Notes: generated by a model not told the origin, from the sequence alone. A stretch of 64,000 bases of DNA from Euonymus europaeus (GCA_963580455.1 OY756963.1:19425555-19489554); one strand, 5' to 3'; positions 34,224-51,000 are shown, numbered from the stretch's first letter. A program made the numbers and translations.

Positions 34224-35656
34224 TGTACTAAGAGTCATCAATGGTAGTCATCAATGACCACAAAATATTGTCATTGATGGTTTTGTGGTAGGTTGCCTAA
34301 CACCACAACAAGTCATCAATGGTAGGTTGCCTAACACTTGTAAATTAAAAGTTTGACATCACTCCATGCCTATATAAAGACATGATCTCTTCTTTGTTTT
34401 ACACACCAAAAAATTCACAACAATTGTAGAGAGAAAGAGAGGGTGAGAGTGAGGGAGAAAAGAGAGATTTTGTGTTGAGAGGTTTTTAGTTTTTCTCCTA
34501 GTTTCAAGAGAGAGTGTCATTGTTCTCTCCTTGTTAAATTAGAGAGAAGGTTGTAATCCTCTACTCCATAGTGAATTCTTCTATACTGGTCCGTGGTTTT
34601 TTGTATTAAAAGTCATCAATGGTAGTCATCAATGACCACAAAATATTGTCATTGATGGTTTTGTGGTAGGTTGCCTAACACCACAACAAGTCATCAATGG
34701 TAGGTTGTCTAACACTTGTAAATTACAAGTTTGACATCACTCCATGCCTATATAAATGCACGATCTCTTCTTTGTTTTACACACCAAAAAAATTCACAAC
34801 AATTGTAGAGAGAAAGAGAGGGTGAGAGTGAGGGAGAAAAGAGAGATTTTGTGTTGAGAGATTTTTAGTTTTTCTCCTAGTTTCAAGAGAGAGTGTCATT
34901 GTTCTCTCCTTGTTAAATTAGAGAGAAGGTTGTAATCCTCTACTCCATAGTGAATTCTTCTATACCAGTCCGTGGTTTTTTGTACTAAGAGTCATCGATG
35001 GTAGTCATCAATGACCACAAAATATTGTCATTGATGGTTTTGTGGTAGGTTGCCTAACACCACAACAAGTCATCAACGGTAGGTTGCCTAACACTTGTAA
35101 ATTACAAGTTTGACATCACTCCATGCCTATATAAAGGCACGATCTCTTCTTTGTTTTACACACCAAAAAAATTCACAACAATTGTAGAGAGAAAGAGAGG
35201 GTGAGGGTGAGAGTGGGGGAGAAAAGAGAGATTTTGTGTTGAGAGGTTTTTAGTTTTTCTCCTAGTTTCAAGAGAGAGTGTCATTGTTCTCTCCTTGTTA
35301 AATTAGAGAGAAGGTTGTAATCCTCTACTCCATAGTGAATTCTTTTATACTGGTCCATGGTATTTTGTACTAAGAGTCATCAATGGTAGTCATCAATGAC
35401 CAAAAAATATTGTCATTGATGGTTTTGTGGTAGGTTGCCTAACACCACAACAAGTCATCAATGGTAGGTTGCCTAACACTTGTAAATTACAAGTTTGACA
35501 TCACTCCATGCCTATATAAAGGCATGATCTCTTCTTTGTTTTACACACCAAAAAAATTCACAACAATTGTAGAGAGAAAGAGAGCGTGAGGGTGAGAGTG
35601 AGGGAGAAAAGAGAGATTTTGTGTTGAGAGGTTTTTAGTTTTTCTCCTAGTTTCAA
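34224..35656 (+). repeat. array of ~380-bp promoter-bearing tandem repeats (about 3.8 units)
   Basis: Units start at 34224, 34602, 34981 and 35366 (TGTACTAAGAGTCATC). Each has a TATA box (GCCTATATAAAG), a GA-rich leader (GAGAGAAAGAGAGGGTGAG) and TTGTTCTCTCCTTGTTAAA, like the U3-R-U5 of a small LTR or TRIM-type element. The last unit is cut at CTAGTTTCAAG. The array sits exactly between two inverted copies of the R block. The LTR origin is inferred: no TG...CA boundary or target duplication was confirmed. Confidence 0.75.
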
Positions 35657-35661
35657 GGGAT

Positions 35662-37375
35662 TTTGTCGCTTACTTTTTCTTCTTCAAGACGTTCTCTGCA
35701 TTAAAGGTTCAACTGGTTGTCTTAGCCATTCTGGAAGAAATTCCCTTTAAGTACGAAAGGGTGATTAGGGATTGGAGAATGTCATCACCCCGCCCAGCGG
35801 CAGCCATCGATTCAAAGTATAGTTTGAGTCACCCACTGCTTCGAAAAGTTAGCTCCAAAGCAAAAGCCACAAAAGGCAGAGCAGCAGTGGTGATCCTGGA
35901 TTTTAGAGATTCCGGCAACTCTACAAAATAGGTCTTACAAATATTATATTTAAAATTTTTTGAAAGATTATTTTTTTTTTATTTTTAAATTATAATATGG
36001 TTAATATTATTGGGTTATTTTTTAAAATGAAATTCAAATGTGTTTAAAATTATTATAATATTAAAATTTAAAAAAAATATGGGACTCGGACCGCCGTTTG
36101 AAATTATTACAATATTAAAATTTTAAAAATATTGAAATGGGTATACTTTACTTTGAAACTTAAAATTAAGGACAAAATTATGGATATCCCGACCATCCAA
36201 TTAGGTCAAAACGGGTCGACAATCATCTCTTCCCTTTCCGGTGCACAAATGAAGCTAGAACACCGTTTTTGGAATCGTGTCACCTAGACTTGGCGCCAAA
36301 TACTACCAATGAAAAACTCGGTTGATAACAATTCTGTCGATAATCCGTCGACAATTCGTCGGTAATGTCTAAAATAGGAGTTTCGTCCGTAATACTTAGT
36401 TCTTCAGTAAGTGGCGATTTTATATCATATTTCATTGTAACTTTTTACAATAGAATATGATGTTATAATAAAATGAGATAATATGAACTATATAGTTTTG
36501 AATTATTTATCACTAATGTAAAATGAATAAGAATTATTAGTACCATATTTTTATCGCTCTCTTGCCTTTGTGATGAGAGGTAGATGATAGTATCCTTGTT
36601 GTTGCTATGTTATCGTTGGTGGTAATTAACTTTTATTGTTGTTTTGTTTTTTTTTTTGTTTTTTTTGGTAAGTTTAATTCCTCTAAATAGTTAAAATTAA
36701 TATTATTTGTAGAAATAATCCTATTTAAAAATATATTTATTTCAAAGTAATGCTACATTCACTCAAATTATGACTATCATTTTATCTCAAATAAATGCTT
36801 CATACTCCAAAATGTGACCCCTTTTCACCTCCAATTAATATGAAGTGTTGTATGTGAAGTGGTCTCTACGTGTCTATTTATAATCAATGATTAAAAACAC
36901 ATACCACATATATTTGAAGATATGTATCATTGCTCTTTTATCCCAAAATGCATGTGGCATATGTTTTAATCATTTATTATCAATACACATATAACGATCA
37001 CTTGACATCCAACACTTTACATTAATTGGAGATCAAATGGAAGCCATTTTAGGAGACTCAAGCATTATTCTTTATTTAAATTATTTTTAATTTATACTGA
37101 TATTTTTTTAATTATAAATAATTGAAATCAAATTATTTGGTATAATTATCTGGCAAAATTGTAAGTAGGTCTATTTTATGAGACATATTAAGGGTAAGGT
37201 CACTCATTTAAACTTATTTGTAATTATGACTAATTTTTAGGGTTTTTTATAATTAAGTTAATTTGTATTTGTAAAATTACATAAGTGACCTTTAAAATAT
37301 GAAAAATCATTTTATTATTGTATATGAAAATCAAGTATGATAAACATACATGAGTCATTTAGGATTTAGCGAACA
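35662..37375 (+). repeat. R block, copy 2
   Basis: Colinear with 48954-50665 and inverse to 34213-32830. It includes CGGCAGCCATCGATTCAAAG, ATTCCGGCAACTCTACAAAATAGG, TTGGCGCCAAATACTACCAA and TTTTTATCGCTCTCTTGCC. Only short ORFs occur. It runs directly into U copy B. Confidence 0.8.
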
Positions 37376-38846
37376 CATGGAGAAAGTCACTTTGGAAAAG
37401 CCAAAGTTGGTTATGAGTTGAGGGTATTTTATAATCTCGTATTTTTTTTCGTAATCAATAGACATAAAACTGAGAAATACATAAATCTAAAACATCTTTC
37501 CTTCATCTCCATCACTATCGCACCTCCACCGTCGTTTTCTTCATTTACTTATCTTTCTTATTCTTGTTGTTAAATATAAGATACATATGAGATCCGACAT
37601 CATTTTTGGAGGCATAATGGAAATCAAATTATTCATCTTCATATTGTTAAATCTGAGATGTAATCGTAATTCATATTTGAGATCGTACTGTTATATGTTA
37701 CTGTTTTAAAATCATAATATGTTATGAGATTTGATAACATAATCTATTTCAATGTTACTATTCAGGGTTTAGAGTTTATGATTTTTTATTTAGGGGTTTG
37801 TGTTTTATAATTTAGGGTTTAAAGACCGTATAAATGTGAGATCGTACCGTTATATGTTATTGTTTCAATGTTAATGTTATTATTTTCAGATTATATTAAG
37901 GTATGATACCTTATATCATAATTTGATACAAGACAATGAGCAATGGGCCAGGCCATTCTTCAAGTCTCGAACCTGGGTCAGCCCAGTCGAAAATTAGCTC
38001 ATGAGATCCAGCTTTGCCTATACCCAAAAACTCTAAACTCATCATTTCTACCTACCTTGAATATTACTTTGCCGCGGTTATCAAAACCACAAATAAACTA
38101 TAACTGTGGTTTTGTAACTGTAGATGGTAGATATAGAATTATACATATAGCTACGATTGTAGCGTGATAAAATATCATACAAACCACATAAACTCCTATC
38201 AAAACAAGAATATGAAGAGATCATCGCCACTGCAGCCTTCTTTCTGTATTCTGCTGCTTCTTATTTGCGTATCTGGTAATTACAGAGTCATGGGTACTTG
38301 ACAGTTGACAATTAAACAATATTATATTTAATTAGCTTTTATTTAAATAAAATATATAATTTTGCAGGTTTGGATATGGGTGTCGCTCAAAGGGGAACAT
38401 CAAAAGGTCCATGCAAAACACATTATGATTGTCCACAGCCGCTCTTATGTGATTGCCTTGTCGGCCTCTGTGATTGTCCACCTCAAGCAATGGGAAAGTA
38501 TTTTAACTCAGAATACTCTGATATATCTAAATCTGATCAGGAGAATTCAGTAGAGAAGAAAGTGTAACAAAAAAAATCAGTTTATTTCCACCTAATAAAA
38601 TGAATAAGAAATATATATCATCAGATTTCTCTCTCTCTCTCTCTCATCCCTTTGCGATGTGAGGCAGATGATGATATCATTGTTGTTGCGGCTGCTATTT
38701 TTGTTGGTAATTAACTATTCCTTTACTTTTGTTTTGTTTTGTTTTTTGGTTAGTTTAATTCTTGAAACTAGTTGAAATAAATATTCTATTAATACACATG
38801 GAAGGATCACTTAACATTCAACACTTCGGATTAATTAGAGATCAAA
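37376..38846 (+). repeat. U block, copy B (3' end cut by a CACTA terminus)
   Basis: Starts at GAGAAAGTCACTTTGG and is colinear with 50670-52130 until TTAGAGATCAAAT, where CACTACAAGAATTTC begins. The downstream ~1.5 kb present in copies C and D, including the micro-ORF, is missing. Confidence 0.82.
38212..38567 (+). CDS. secreted cysteine-rich peptide, copy B
   Basis: Two exons, 38212-38275 and 38368-38567, with a 92-bp GT-AG intron. They encode 87 residues. Exon 1 is a signal peptide (MKRSSPLQPSFCILLLLICV). The mature part has a six-cysteine core, GPCKTHYDCPQPLLCDCLVG then LCDCPP, spacing C-x5-C-x5-C-x-C-x4-C-x-C, then an acidic/Ser-rich tail ending ENSVEKKV. The layout (signal exon, short phase-1 intron, Cys exon) resembles plant defensin-like and nodule-type cysteine-rich peptides, but I cannot assign it to a named family. 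The frame, splice sites and all cysteines are intact. A TATA-like stretch lies ~75 bp upstream. The coding exon 2 is identical to copy D. Expected to be secreted; target and activity are unknown. Confidence 0.82.
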
Positions 38847-40407
38847 TCACTACAAGAATTTCATTGATTGTCGACGGAAATTTCCGTCGGCAATTTTATG
38901 AATTCGGTCGGTACAATTCGTTCCCGACGGAATTCCGACCAATATTATTCGTCGGCAAAAGGATCGTAGCTGATTATTTGCCGACGGAAATTTTTTTTGA
39001 TCGGTATATACCGACCGTTTAGCGACCGAATATTAGTCGGAAATAAAAAAAAAACTTTTAATTTTTTTTAGTAATTCCGTCGATAATCCATCGGTAATAC
39101 GTCGGTATATTAGATTATGAATTTTTATTTCCGTCGATATCATTAAAAATATTTATTAATTTTTTGTTATATCCATCGGTAATCCGTCGGTATATGAAAT
39201 TAATTAATATTGAAAAATTTACAAATCCGTCGGTAATCGGTCGGTATAATTATTAAAAAGTAATTGCTGAAATTAAAAATCCGTCGGTAATCCGTCGACA
39301 AAATTTTTTTTTTTTGGAAAGCAGATTAATTATGTTTGGACCAAACCTGTAAATGAAAAAACAAAACAGGAAATATACTCCAAAATCACAGAATTTCTCA
39401 AATATTATAAATAATTCTTCCATAATCCGTAATCAAATACAATACAATATCATAATAATACAAGTTTAAATATGTCAACAAATATAGTCTATCTGCCTCC
39501 TGTAGGGCTCTCACCATCTGGAGGCGAGTGAGGGGTAGAGGGATGACGAGAGGTCTGAAAGTATGTCTGCATCTGTTGCCGCATCTCCTCCATCTGCTGG
39601 TGCATCTCTTCCATCCACTGCTGCATCTCATGTATCCGCTGTTGCATATGCTCATCCTACCTCTCAGATGTTGGAAACTGTACAGAAGACCCACTCGAAG
39701 ATGGATAAAAAGAATATGCATGCGATCCAATGTCGTACACCCTCATCTTCTTCTCTCCACCAACCGTCTGATAATAAAGATCTCTCTCATCGATCGGCTG
39801 AGAGAAAGAGGATCCTGTCTCGAGCTGAGATAGAGACTGTCGAGTGGCCTCAACAATCTCCTGTTGACATACATAAAAATGTTAATAAGTTTCATGAATT
39901 TTTGAAAATTTTGACAGAGTCTCCCCTATTTTTGTATAAAAACTCAACCTGAAAACAATTGAAAAGGCACTTTAAATAAATATATGCACATCGATTTTCC
40001 AATTCATTCTCCAATCCATATATCCAGATATCCAGTACCCAACACATGCATTCAATATCCAAAAAAGTTGACTCTATTTTAGGCAATAGAAACTTACATG
40101 GACTCGTCGAGCTTTATCATCGACAAACGTCTGTCGGTCGTGACCCATGGTATGCGTATACTTGAAAACTCATACGGGGTAACCTCTCGACCTAGCTCAT
40201 CCCTCTACAAAATCATAAAGTTACGAAACTCTATCATATATGATTTTAAATAATATTGTAATAAAATTTAAACTCTTACGTACCATTCTAGAAGCATGTG
40301 TGGCATGTGTCACCGAACCGCCAGTGTGCGTCGCACCCATGCGGCGATTGGCAGCATTCTGTTGGGCTTGCCGAACATACTCTGGATCGTGCCAGTCACG
40401 CTCCCAT
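38847..40407 (-). mobile_element. truncated CACTA (En/Spm-type) transposon
   Basis: The left end is CACTACAAGAATTTC, the classic CACTA terminus, followed by ~450 bp of subterminal repeats built from CCGTCGGTAAT/CGTCGGTATA in both orientations. A transposase gene tail reads inward from the right. The other terminus is missing: at about 40407 the element stops abruptly and U copy C begins. Confidence 0.85.
39489..40400 (-). pseudogene. En/Spm-family transposase C-terminal fragment
   Basis: Minus-strand exon-like pieces: about 40284-40400 (RDWHDPEYVRQAQQNAANRR then ATHTGGSVTHATHASRM), 40098-40204 (DELGREVTP..., then HDRQTFVDDKARRVH after a one-base frame break near 40160) and 39489-39860 (QEIVEATRQSLSQLE...). 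The last has a Met/Gln-rich coiled tail (MQQWMEEMHQQMEEMRQQMQ) ending SPPDGESPTGGR. These match the conserved C-terminal region of plant Ptta/En/Spm transposases. Another in-frame TAG occurs at about 39665. The N-terminal catalytic part is absent, so it is non-functional. Confidence 0.78.
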
Positions 40408-41062
40408 CTTGTTCTTGTTGTTAAATATAAGATACATATGAGATCCGAGATCATATTTGGAGGCATAATGGAAATCAAATTATTCATCTTCGTATTGTTA
40501 AATCTGAGATGTAATCTTAATTCATATTTGAGATCGTACTGTTATATGTTACTGTTTTAAAATCATAATATGTTATGAGATTTGATAACATAATCTATTT
40601 CAATGTTACTATTCAGGGTTTAGAGTTTATGATTTTTTATTTAGGGGTTTGTGTTTTATAATTTAGGGTTTAAAGACCGTATAGATGTGAGATCGTACCG
40701 TTATATGCTATTGTTTCAATGTTAATGTTATTATTTTCAGATTATATTAAGGTATGATACCTTATATCATAATTTGATACAAGACAATGAGCAATGGGTC
40801 AAGCCATTCTTCAAGTCTCGAACCTGGGTCAGCCCAGTCGAAAATTAGCTCATGAGATCCAGCTTTGCCTATACCCAAAAACTCTAAACTCATCATTTCT
40901 ACCTACCTTGAATATTACTTTGCCGCGGTTATCAAAACCACAAATAAACTATAACTGTGGTTTTGTAACTGTAGATGGTAGATATAGAATTATATATATA
41001 GCTACGATTGTAGCGTGATAAAATATAATACAAACCACATAAACTCTCATCAAAACAAGAAT

Positions 41063-41410
41063 ATGAAGAGATCATCGACACTGAAGCCTTTTTTCTGTAT
41101 TCTGCTGCTTCTTATTTGTGTATCTGGTAATCACAGAGTCATGGCAGTTAACAATTAAACAATATTATTTTTAATTAGATTTTATTTAAATAAAATATAT
41201 AATTTTGTAGGCTTGGATATGGGTGCCGCTCAAAGGGGAACATCAAAAGGTCCATGTAAAACACATTACGATTGTCCACAACCGCTCTTATGTGATTGCC
41301 TTGTCGGCCTCTGTGATTGTCCACCTCAAGCAATGGGAAAGTATTTTAACTCAGAGTACTCTCATATATCTGAATCTGATCAGGAGAATTCAGTAGAGAA
41401 GAAAGTGTAA
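41063..41410 (+). CDS. secreted cysteine-rich peptide, copy C
   Basis: Exons 41063-41126 and 41211-41410 with an 84-bp intron encode 87 residues. The signal peptide reads MKRSSTLKPFFCILLLLICV. The six-cysteine core is unchanged from copies B and D (GPCKTHYDCPQPLLCDCLVG). Differences lie outside it: T/F changes in the signal, Ala for Val before AQRGTSK, and SHISESDQ for SDISKSDQ in the tail. The intact frame and a conserved core with a varied flank suggest a maintained gene, though a small set of differences cannot prove selection. Confidence 0.82.
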
Positions 41411-42334
41411 CAAAAAAAAAATCATTCTATTTCGACCTAACAAAATGAATAAGAAATATATATCATCAGATTTCGATCTCTCTCTCATCCCTTTGCGATG
41501 TGAGGTAGATGATGATATCATTGTTGTTGCGGCTGCTATTTTTGTTGGTAATTAACTTTTCCTTTACTTTTGTTTTGTTTTGTTTTTTGGTAAGTTTAAT
41601 TCTTGAAACTACTTGAAATAAATATTCTATTAATACACATGTAAGGATCACTTAACATTAACACTTCGGATTAATTAGAGGTCAAATGGGGTCACATTTT
41701 GGAGGTCTCAAGCTATATTAATTCCTTATTTAAGTTCTTTATAATATAGACTTGATATTATTTTTTTAATTATAAATAATGGAAATCAAATTATTTGGTA
41801 TATTATATTGTGCATAATTTGGTACTTTGTATTCTTTTTAATTAATAATAATTAGAAATAAAATATTTGGAATAATTATCATTTACACATCATATCATAT
41901 AATATATAAAAGTAGAAGACACTTTACATTTTTTTCTCTTTCTTAAATCTGCAAGATTTTACCGAATTAATTAATTAATTCCCTCAATTTGAATTTTTTA
42001 TGGAGTAAATTCCATAGACCAACATTCATTTTATAAGAGCAAAGTTACATCGAGCACTGTAAAAGCAACTTTGGAGTTTACAAATCAAAGTCAAGAAAAA
42101 TATGAATCTAAACACAATAACAACGAAATAAGCACACATCAGACTAACAATGTCCGAAACAGACAAACATAGTCATAGGACAAATCCTAAGCAAACAAAA
42201 TAAACACAGATTCTTGTCTTCACATTGAAGTAGCTAGTATGAAAACAACAAACTTCCATCTACAAAACTAGATTTGTCCGTTTGAAACCGCATCCATAAC
42301 CGATCTCACAATTCCAAGAAGTATCAAAGCAGAT

Positions 42335-42472
42335 ATGAGTGTAGATCGAAAGACAACTACCATCATCATCTTCTTTCTCTTCATTGTTGCCCTAATGTTG
42401 TCAACGCCAAAACCACGTGTAGAAAACTCGGACTCCAAAATTATTTGGCAAGCATATCAAGGCCGCCCATGA
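42335..42472 (+). CDS. 45-residue putative secreted or membrane-anchored micropeptide, copy C
   Basis: An ORF of 46 codons including the stop. A basic start (MSVDRKTTT) leads into a hydrophobic stretch (IIIFFLFIVALMLS) and a short polar tail (TPKPRVENSDSKIIWQAYQG, then RP-stop). The shape is that of a small prepropeptide or signal-anchored micropeptide. The same ORF is preserved in copy D. It follows the cysteine-rich gene by ~0.9 kb. No family is recognised, and chance ORFs of this size are common, so this is a candidate only. Confidence 0.4.
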   Translation: MSVDRKTTTIIIFFLFIVALMLSTPKPRVENSDSKIIWQAYQGRP

Positions 42473-43290
42473 GAAAAAAAGAAAAAAAGGGGGAGTTGGT
42501 GGAGAAGATTAAGGATCTCACCCCCTCTTATCAGATTGTCGATTTGAAAAGTTTGGAGAAGTTGAGAGACTTTTGGAGTAGTGGGAGAAGTTTTATTCTT
42601 CTAATTTGAATTTTCTGTTAAAAAAATCAAAGATATAGTGAATATTGTGATATAGCAGAGAATAATGGTTTGTTTTGCCCTCTTAAGCTTGCATAATTTT
42701 TTAAATTAAATATACTCAAAAAAATTGTGATGATTGATAACCAACACTTTTAAGATATATAATATTGCATATGATTAAATCTATCTACTACAATAACTCT
42801 TGGGTTTTAGACCCATGTTTATGAAATTTGTTTGAATATAATATGATATCCACATAATTCATATCACATGTGCAACACATGGTTGACAGGTTGTTTAATT
42901 GAATAATAAACAAGTAACCCGGAAGTATACTAGATCAAGTAATCAGGCAACTTCGAAATAGCTACCTCAAGATTATCCGATTGGATGTGTCCTTCCTGTG
43001 TTGTATGGACTTTGATGTTTTATTAATTGTTGTATTTTCGTAGATAAATGTGGTGTTGTTTGATCGTGCGGGATTTATTGGTGACAAGGATAAAACTCTA
43101 CTCTAAAGGATTTGGTTGAGATTAAACAACTTGAAGAGATAATACATGACAATCACAAGCCTGCCAATATCACCATTATACATAATCACTTCATTACTTG
43201 GAAATAAGCTTCCAAGAAGTTTCAAAGTTTCCTTCAATGGATTCTAAGCCTTTTTTTGACACAACAGCAGTCTATATCACCAGCTTATAA

Positions 43291-47226
<3,936 letters not shown>

Positions 47227-47420
47227 GTGGATTTGAGCCGAACCTTTGCTCCCGGCTTCTTCTTCTTGTACAACAGAAAAAGATTTCTCTCTTTCTTCAA
47301 ATCCTGCAATGATTGAAAAGCTAAGAAGCACCGATACGGGTGCGGGAGTACGGATTCGGGGGTGCGGGATACGCGGATTCGGCAATTCTCAAAAAATGAA
47401 GGATACGGGTGCGGCGGATA

Positions 47421-47466
<46 letters not shown>

Positions 47467-48039
47467 TGTGTGTATAAATATCAAATAGAAATAGAAATAG
47501 AAATATTAAACATAAGAACATTAACCACTGCCCAGTAACATGATAAATTGATAACTTAGCCAATAGCCAGCAACAAACATAAAATTCAAGAAGTACATGT
47601 AGTAAAAATTTATATGATGTCAGAATTAAATAAGTAAAGTGAATCCAAGCATTATTGATATAGATTAGCAGCATCAGTCACCAAAGAAGCAAAATATATA
47701 TATATCTATGAAGCACGGGAGGCCCAGTAGCCACAAATTATCATCGAAGACTATGTCTCATCTCCGAAGGGAGGCCCAGTAGCCACAAATTCCACAAAGA
47801 TACAACACTACAACAGCAATTGAGAAAAAATTCATGGAGGAACTCGAGACAGAGAGCGAATCAGAGAGAGATACAGAGAGACAGAGAGAGATACAGAGAG
47901 ACAGAGAGCGAATCAGAGAGACAGAGAGACAGAGAGAGAGACAGAGAGACAGAGAGCGAATCAGAGGAAGAATCAGAGAGACAGAGACGTACCTGTGGAC
48001 GACCTCTGCAGCACCTGTAGACGACGACGACAACGACGA
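47227..48039. promoter_or_regulatory. upstream region of the carboxypeptidase gene
   Basis: Contains a GC-richer stretch with repeated GATACGGGTGCGG/GGATTCGG motifs (about 47328-47422), a ~38-bp TA microsatellite (47425-47463), a duplicated GGGAGGCCCAGTAGCCACAAATT (about 47729 and 47769) and the GACAGAGAGA array below. No other gene is supported. The promoter and leader of the minus-strand gene should lie in its first few hundred bases. Confidence 0.45.
47848..47985. repeat. purine-rich minisatellite
   Basis: Irregular repeats of GACAGAGAGA and GCGAATCAGAGAGA. The long Arg/Glu/Ser-rich ORFs across it come from the repeat, not from a gene. Confidence 0.85.
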
Positions 48040-51000
48040 AGAGGCTTTCTCCGATTCTTTGAATTGAAGGGTAGAGCAGGAGCATGTGCATTTCAGTGTG
48101 TAAAAGTGTGATACAGTTGGCTTGCATTGTGTTTACAATTGGGGGAGTTTCACTTTAAAAATTACTAGTGAACGGAAAGGGCCCATTTCTTAGTTTTTCC
48201 CGAGAAGAAAATGGAAACTACAGCGATTATGACAGACTGAATAATTCAAGCTTGCTTCCGAAAGTGTATGAAATATGAATTGAATGAACATAACACAATC
48301 ATTGCACACTAAAAAATGGAAAATCAAAACATAAACAGGACAAAAAAAAAGAAATTCAGATTGGCCGAACTTAATTTGATAAATTTTGGAGTGCTCTAAA
48401 ACTCAAAAGAAATGAAACCCACTTCAAATTGAGCAGAAAAAACCAGTACCACTACCTGAACAGTTAACACACAATGAAATCACAAAGAACCAGCTTGAGT
48501 AGATGAATAATCAAGGGTGATACATATTTGTCCATTTGGAAACAATGTTTACAAAAGAATCCATGCTCCAATTTGAAAATATTTCATCTTAAATCAGTAA
48601 ATCCACTACAAAAGTACCGTCAGTACACAAAATGAGAGAACCGTACCTTAGAGGGCGCGGTCACAACTCAAGACAGTCGGTAAGTGGAGAGGGAGAGGTG
48701 GAGACGACGGAGAGCAGCCACCGGATGAACTGATGAAGGAACGGGCAATTGGGCACAACAGTGACGGATGAAGCTATGAATGAAGAAAAGGAGAGAGGTA
48801 GACGCAGAAACAACACAGGGAAAAGTCAAAGGTGGTGAGGTTAGAGAACAGGAGGAGGAACACAATTTTATAAGCGTTTTGATGAATGCAGACATGGGAA
48901 TCTGGTCGAAATTACGTCCTCGACACTTCCAGCTGCAGAGCATAAGCATTGTTGCTTACTTTTTCTTCTTCAAGACGTCCTCTGCATTAAAGGTTCAACT
49001 GGTTGTCTTAGCAATTCTGGAAGAAATTCCCTTTAAGTACAAAAGGGTGGTTAGGGATTGGAGAATGTCATCGCCCCGGCCAGCGGCAGCCATCGATTCA
49101 AAGTATAGTTTGAGTCACCCACTGCTTTGAAAAGTCTCCAAAGCAAAAGCCACAAAAGGCAGAGCAGTAGTGGCGATCCTGGATTTTAGAGATTCCGGCA
49201 ACTCTACAAAATAGGTCTTACAAATATTATAATTAAAAAAATTTGAAAGATTAATTTTTTTATTTTTAAATTATAATATGGTTAATATTATTGGATTTTT
49301 TTTTTAAAATGAAATTTAAATGTGTTTAAAATTATTATAATATTAAAATTTTAAAAAATATGGGACTCGGACCGCAGTTTGAAATTATTATAATATTAAA
49401 ATTAAAAAAATATTGAAATAGGTATACTTTACTTTGAAACTTAAAATTAAGGACAAAATTATGGATATCCTGACCATCCAATTAGGTCAAAACGGGTCGA
49501 CAATCATCTCTTCCCTTCCCAGTGCACATATGAAGCTAGAACACCATTTTTGGAATCGTGTCACCTAGACTTGGCGCCAAATACTACCAATGAAAAACTC
49601 AGTCGATAACAATTATGTCGATAATCCGTCGGTAATGTCTAAAATAGGAGTTTCGTCCGTAATACTTAGTTCCTTCAGTAATTGGCGATTTTATATCATA
49701 TTCCACTGTAATTTTTTACAATAGAATATGATGTTATAAGAAATGAGATAATAAGAACTATATAGTTTTGAATTATTTATCACTAATGTAAAATGAATAA
49801 GAATTATTAGTATCATATTTTTATCGCTCTCTTGCCTTTGTGATGAGACGTAGATGATAGTATCCTTGTTGTTGCTCTGTTATCGTTGGTGGTAATTAAC
49901 TTTTATTGTTGTTTTGTTTTTTTTGTTTTTTTGGTAAGTTTAATTCCTCTAAATAGTTAAAATTAATATTATTTGTAGAAATAATCTTATTTAAAAATAT
50001 ATTTAATTCAAAGTAATGCTACATTCACTCAAATTATGACTATCATTTTATCTCAAATAAATGCTTCATACTCCAAAATGTGACCCCCTTTCACCTCCAA
50101 TTAATATGAAGTGTTGTATGTGAAGTGGTCTCTACGTGTCTATTTATAATCAATGATTAAAAACACATACCACATATACTTGAAGATAAAATGTGGTTAT
50201 ATATTGGTGGATGTAGCATTGCTCTTTTATCCCAAAATGCATGTGGCATATGTTTTAATCATTTATTAGCAATACACATATAACGATCACTTGACATCCA
50301 ACACTTCACATTAATTGGAGATCAAATGGAAGCCATTTTAGGAGACTCAAGCATTATTCTTTATTTAAATTATTTTCAATTTATACTTATATTTTTTTTA
50401 ATTATAAATAATTGAAATCAAATTATTTGGTATAATTATCTGGCAAAATTGTAAGTAGGTCTATTTTATGAGATTTATTAAGGGTAATGTCACTCATTTA
50501 AACTTATTTGTAATTATGACTAATTTTTAGGGTTTTTTATAATTAAGTTAATTTGTATTTGTTAAATTACATAAGTGACCTTTAAAATATGAAAAATCAT
50601 TTTATTATTGTATATGAAAACCAAGTATGATAAACATACATGAGTCCTTTAGGATTTAGCAAATACATGGAGAAAGTCACTTTGGAAAAGCCAAAGTTAA
50701 TTATGGGTTGTGGGTATTTTATAATCTCGTATTTGTTTTCGTAATCAATAGACATAAAACTAAGAAATACATAAATATAAAACATCTTTCCTTCATCTCC
50801 ATCACTGTCGCACCACCACCGTCGTTTTCTTCATTTACTTATCTTTCTTGTTCTTGTTGTTAAATATAAGATACATATGAGATCCGAGATCATATTTGGA
50901 GGCATAATGGAAATCAAATTATTCATCTTCGTATTGTTAAATCTGAGATGTAATCTTAATTCATATTTTTGAGATCGTACCGTTAGATATTACTGTTTTA

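Larger units (their letters stand above)
40408..43195 (+). repeat. U block, copy C
   Basis: Begins at TTCTTGTTGTTAAATATAAG, without the first part of U, and is colinear with 50853-53627 through TACATAATCACTTCATTA. The 3' 1.7 kb is nearly identical to copy D. It ends about 95 bp beyond the stop codon of the carboxypeptidase gene. Confidence 0.87.

Noticed and set aside
34224..35656. Regularly spaced direct repeats suggesting a CRISPR-like or satellite array
   Set aside because: The unit is ~380 bp with no unique spacers, and the DNA is plant nuclear. A promoter-bearing or LTR-like tandem repeat explains it.
39528..39952. Plus-strand ORFs of Ser/Pro/His over the CACTA fragment
   Set aside because: Shadow of the minus-strand Met/Gln-rich transposase tail.
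47820..48127. Long overlapping ORFs of Arg/Glu/Ser or Leu/Ser on both strands
   Set aside because: They come from the GACAGAGAGA minisatellite; no start context, splice link or family motif.
48780..49130. 116-codon plus-strand ORF across the F/R junction ending SKYSLSHPLL
   Set aside because: Low-complexity start and Phe-rich middle. The frame is not kept in the other F or R copies.
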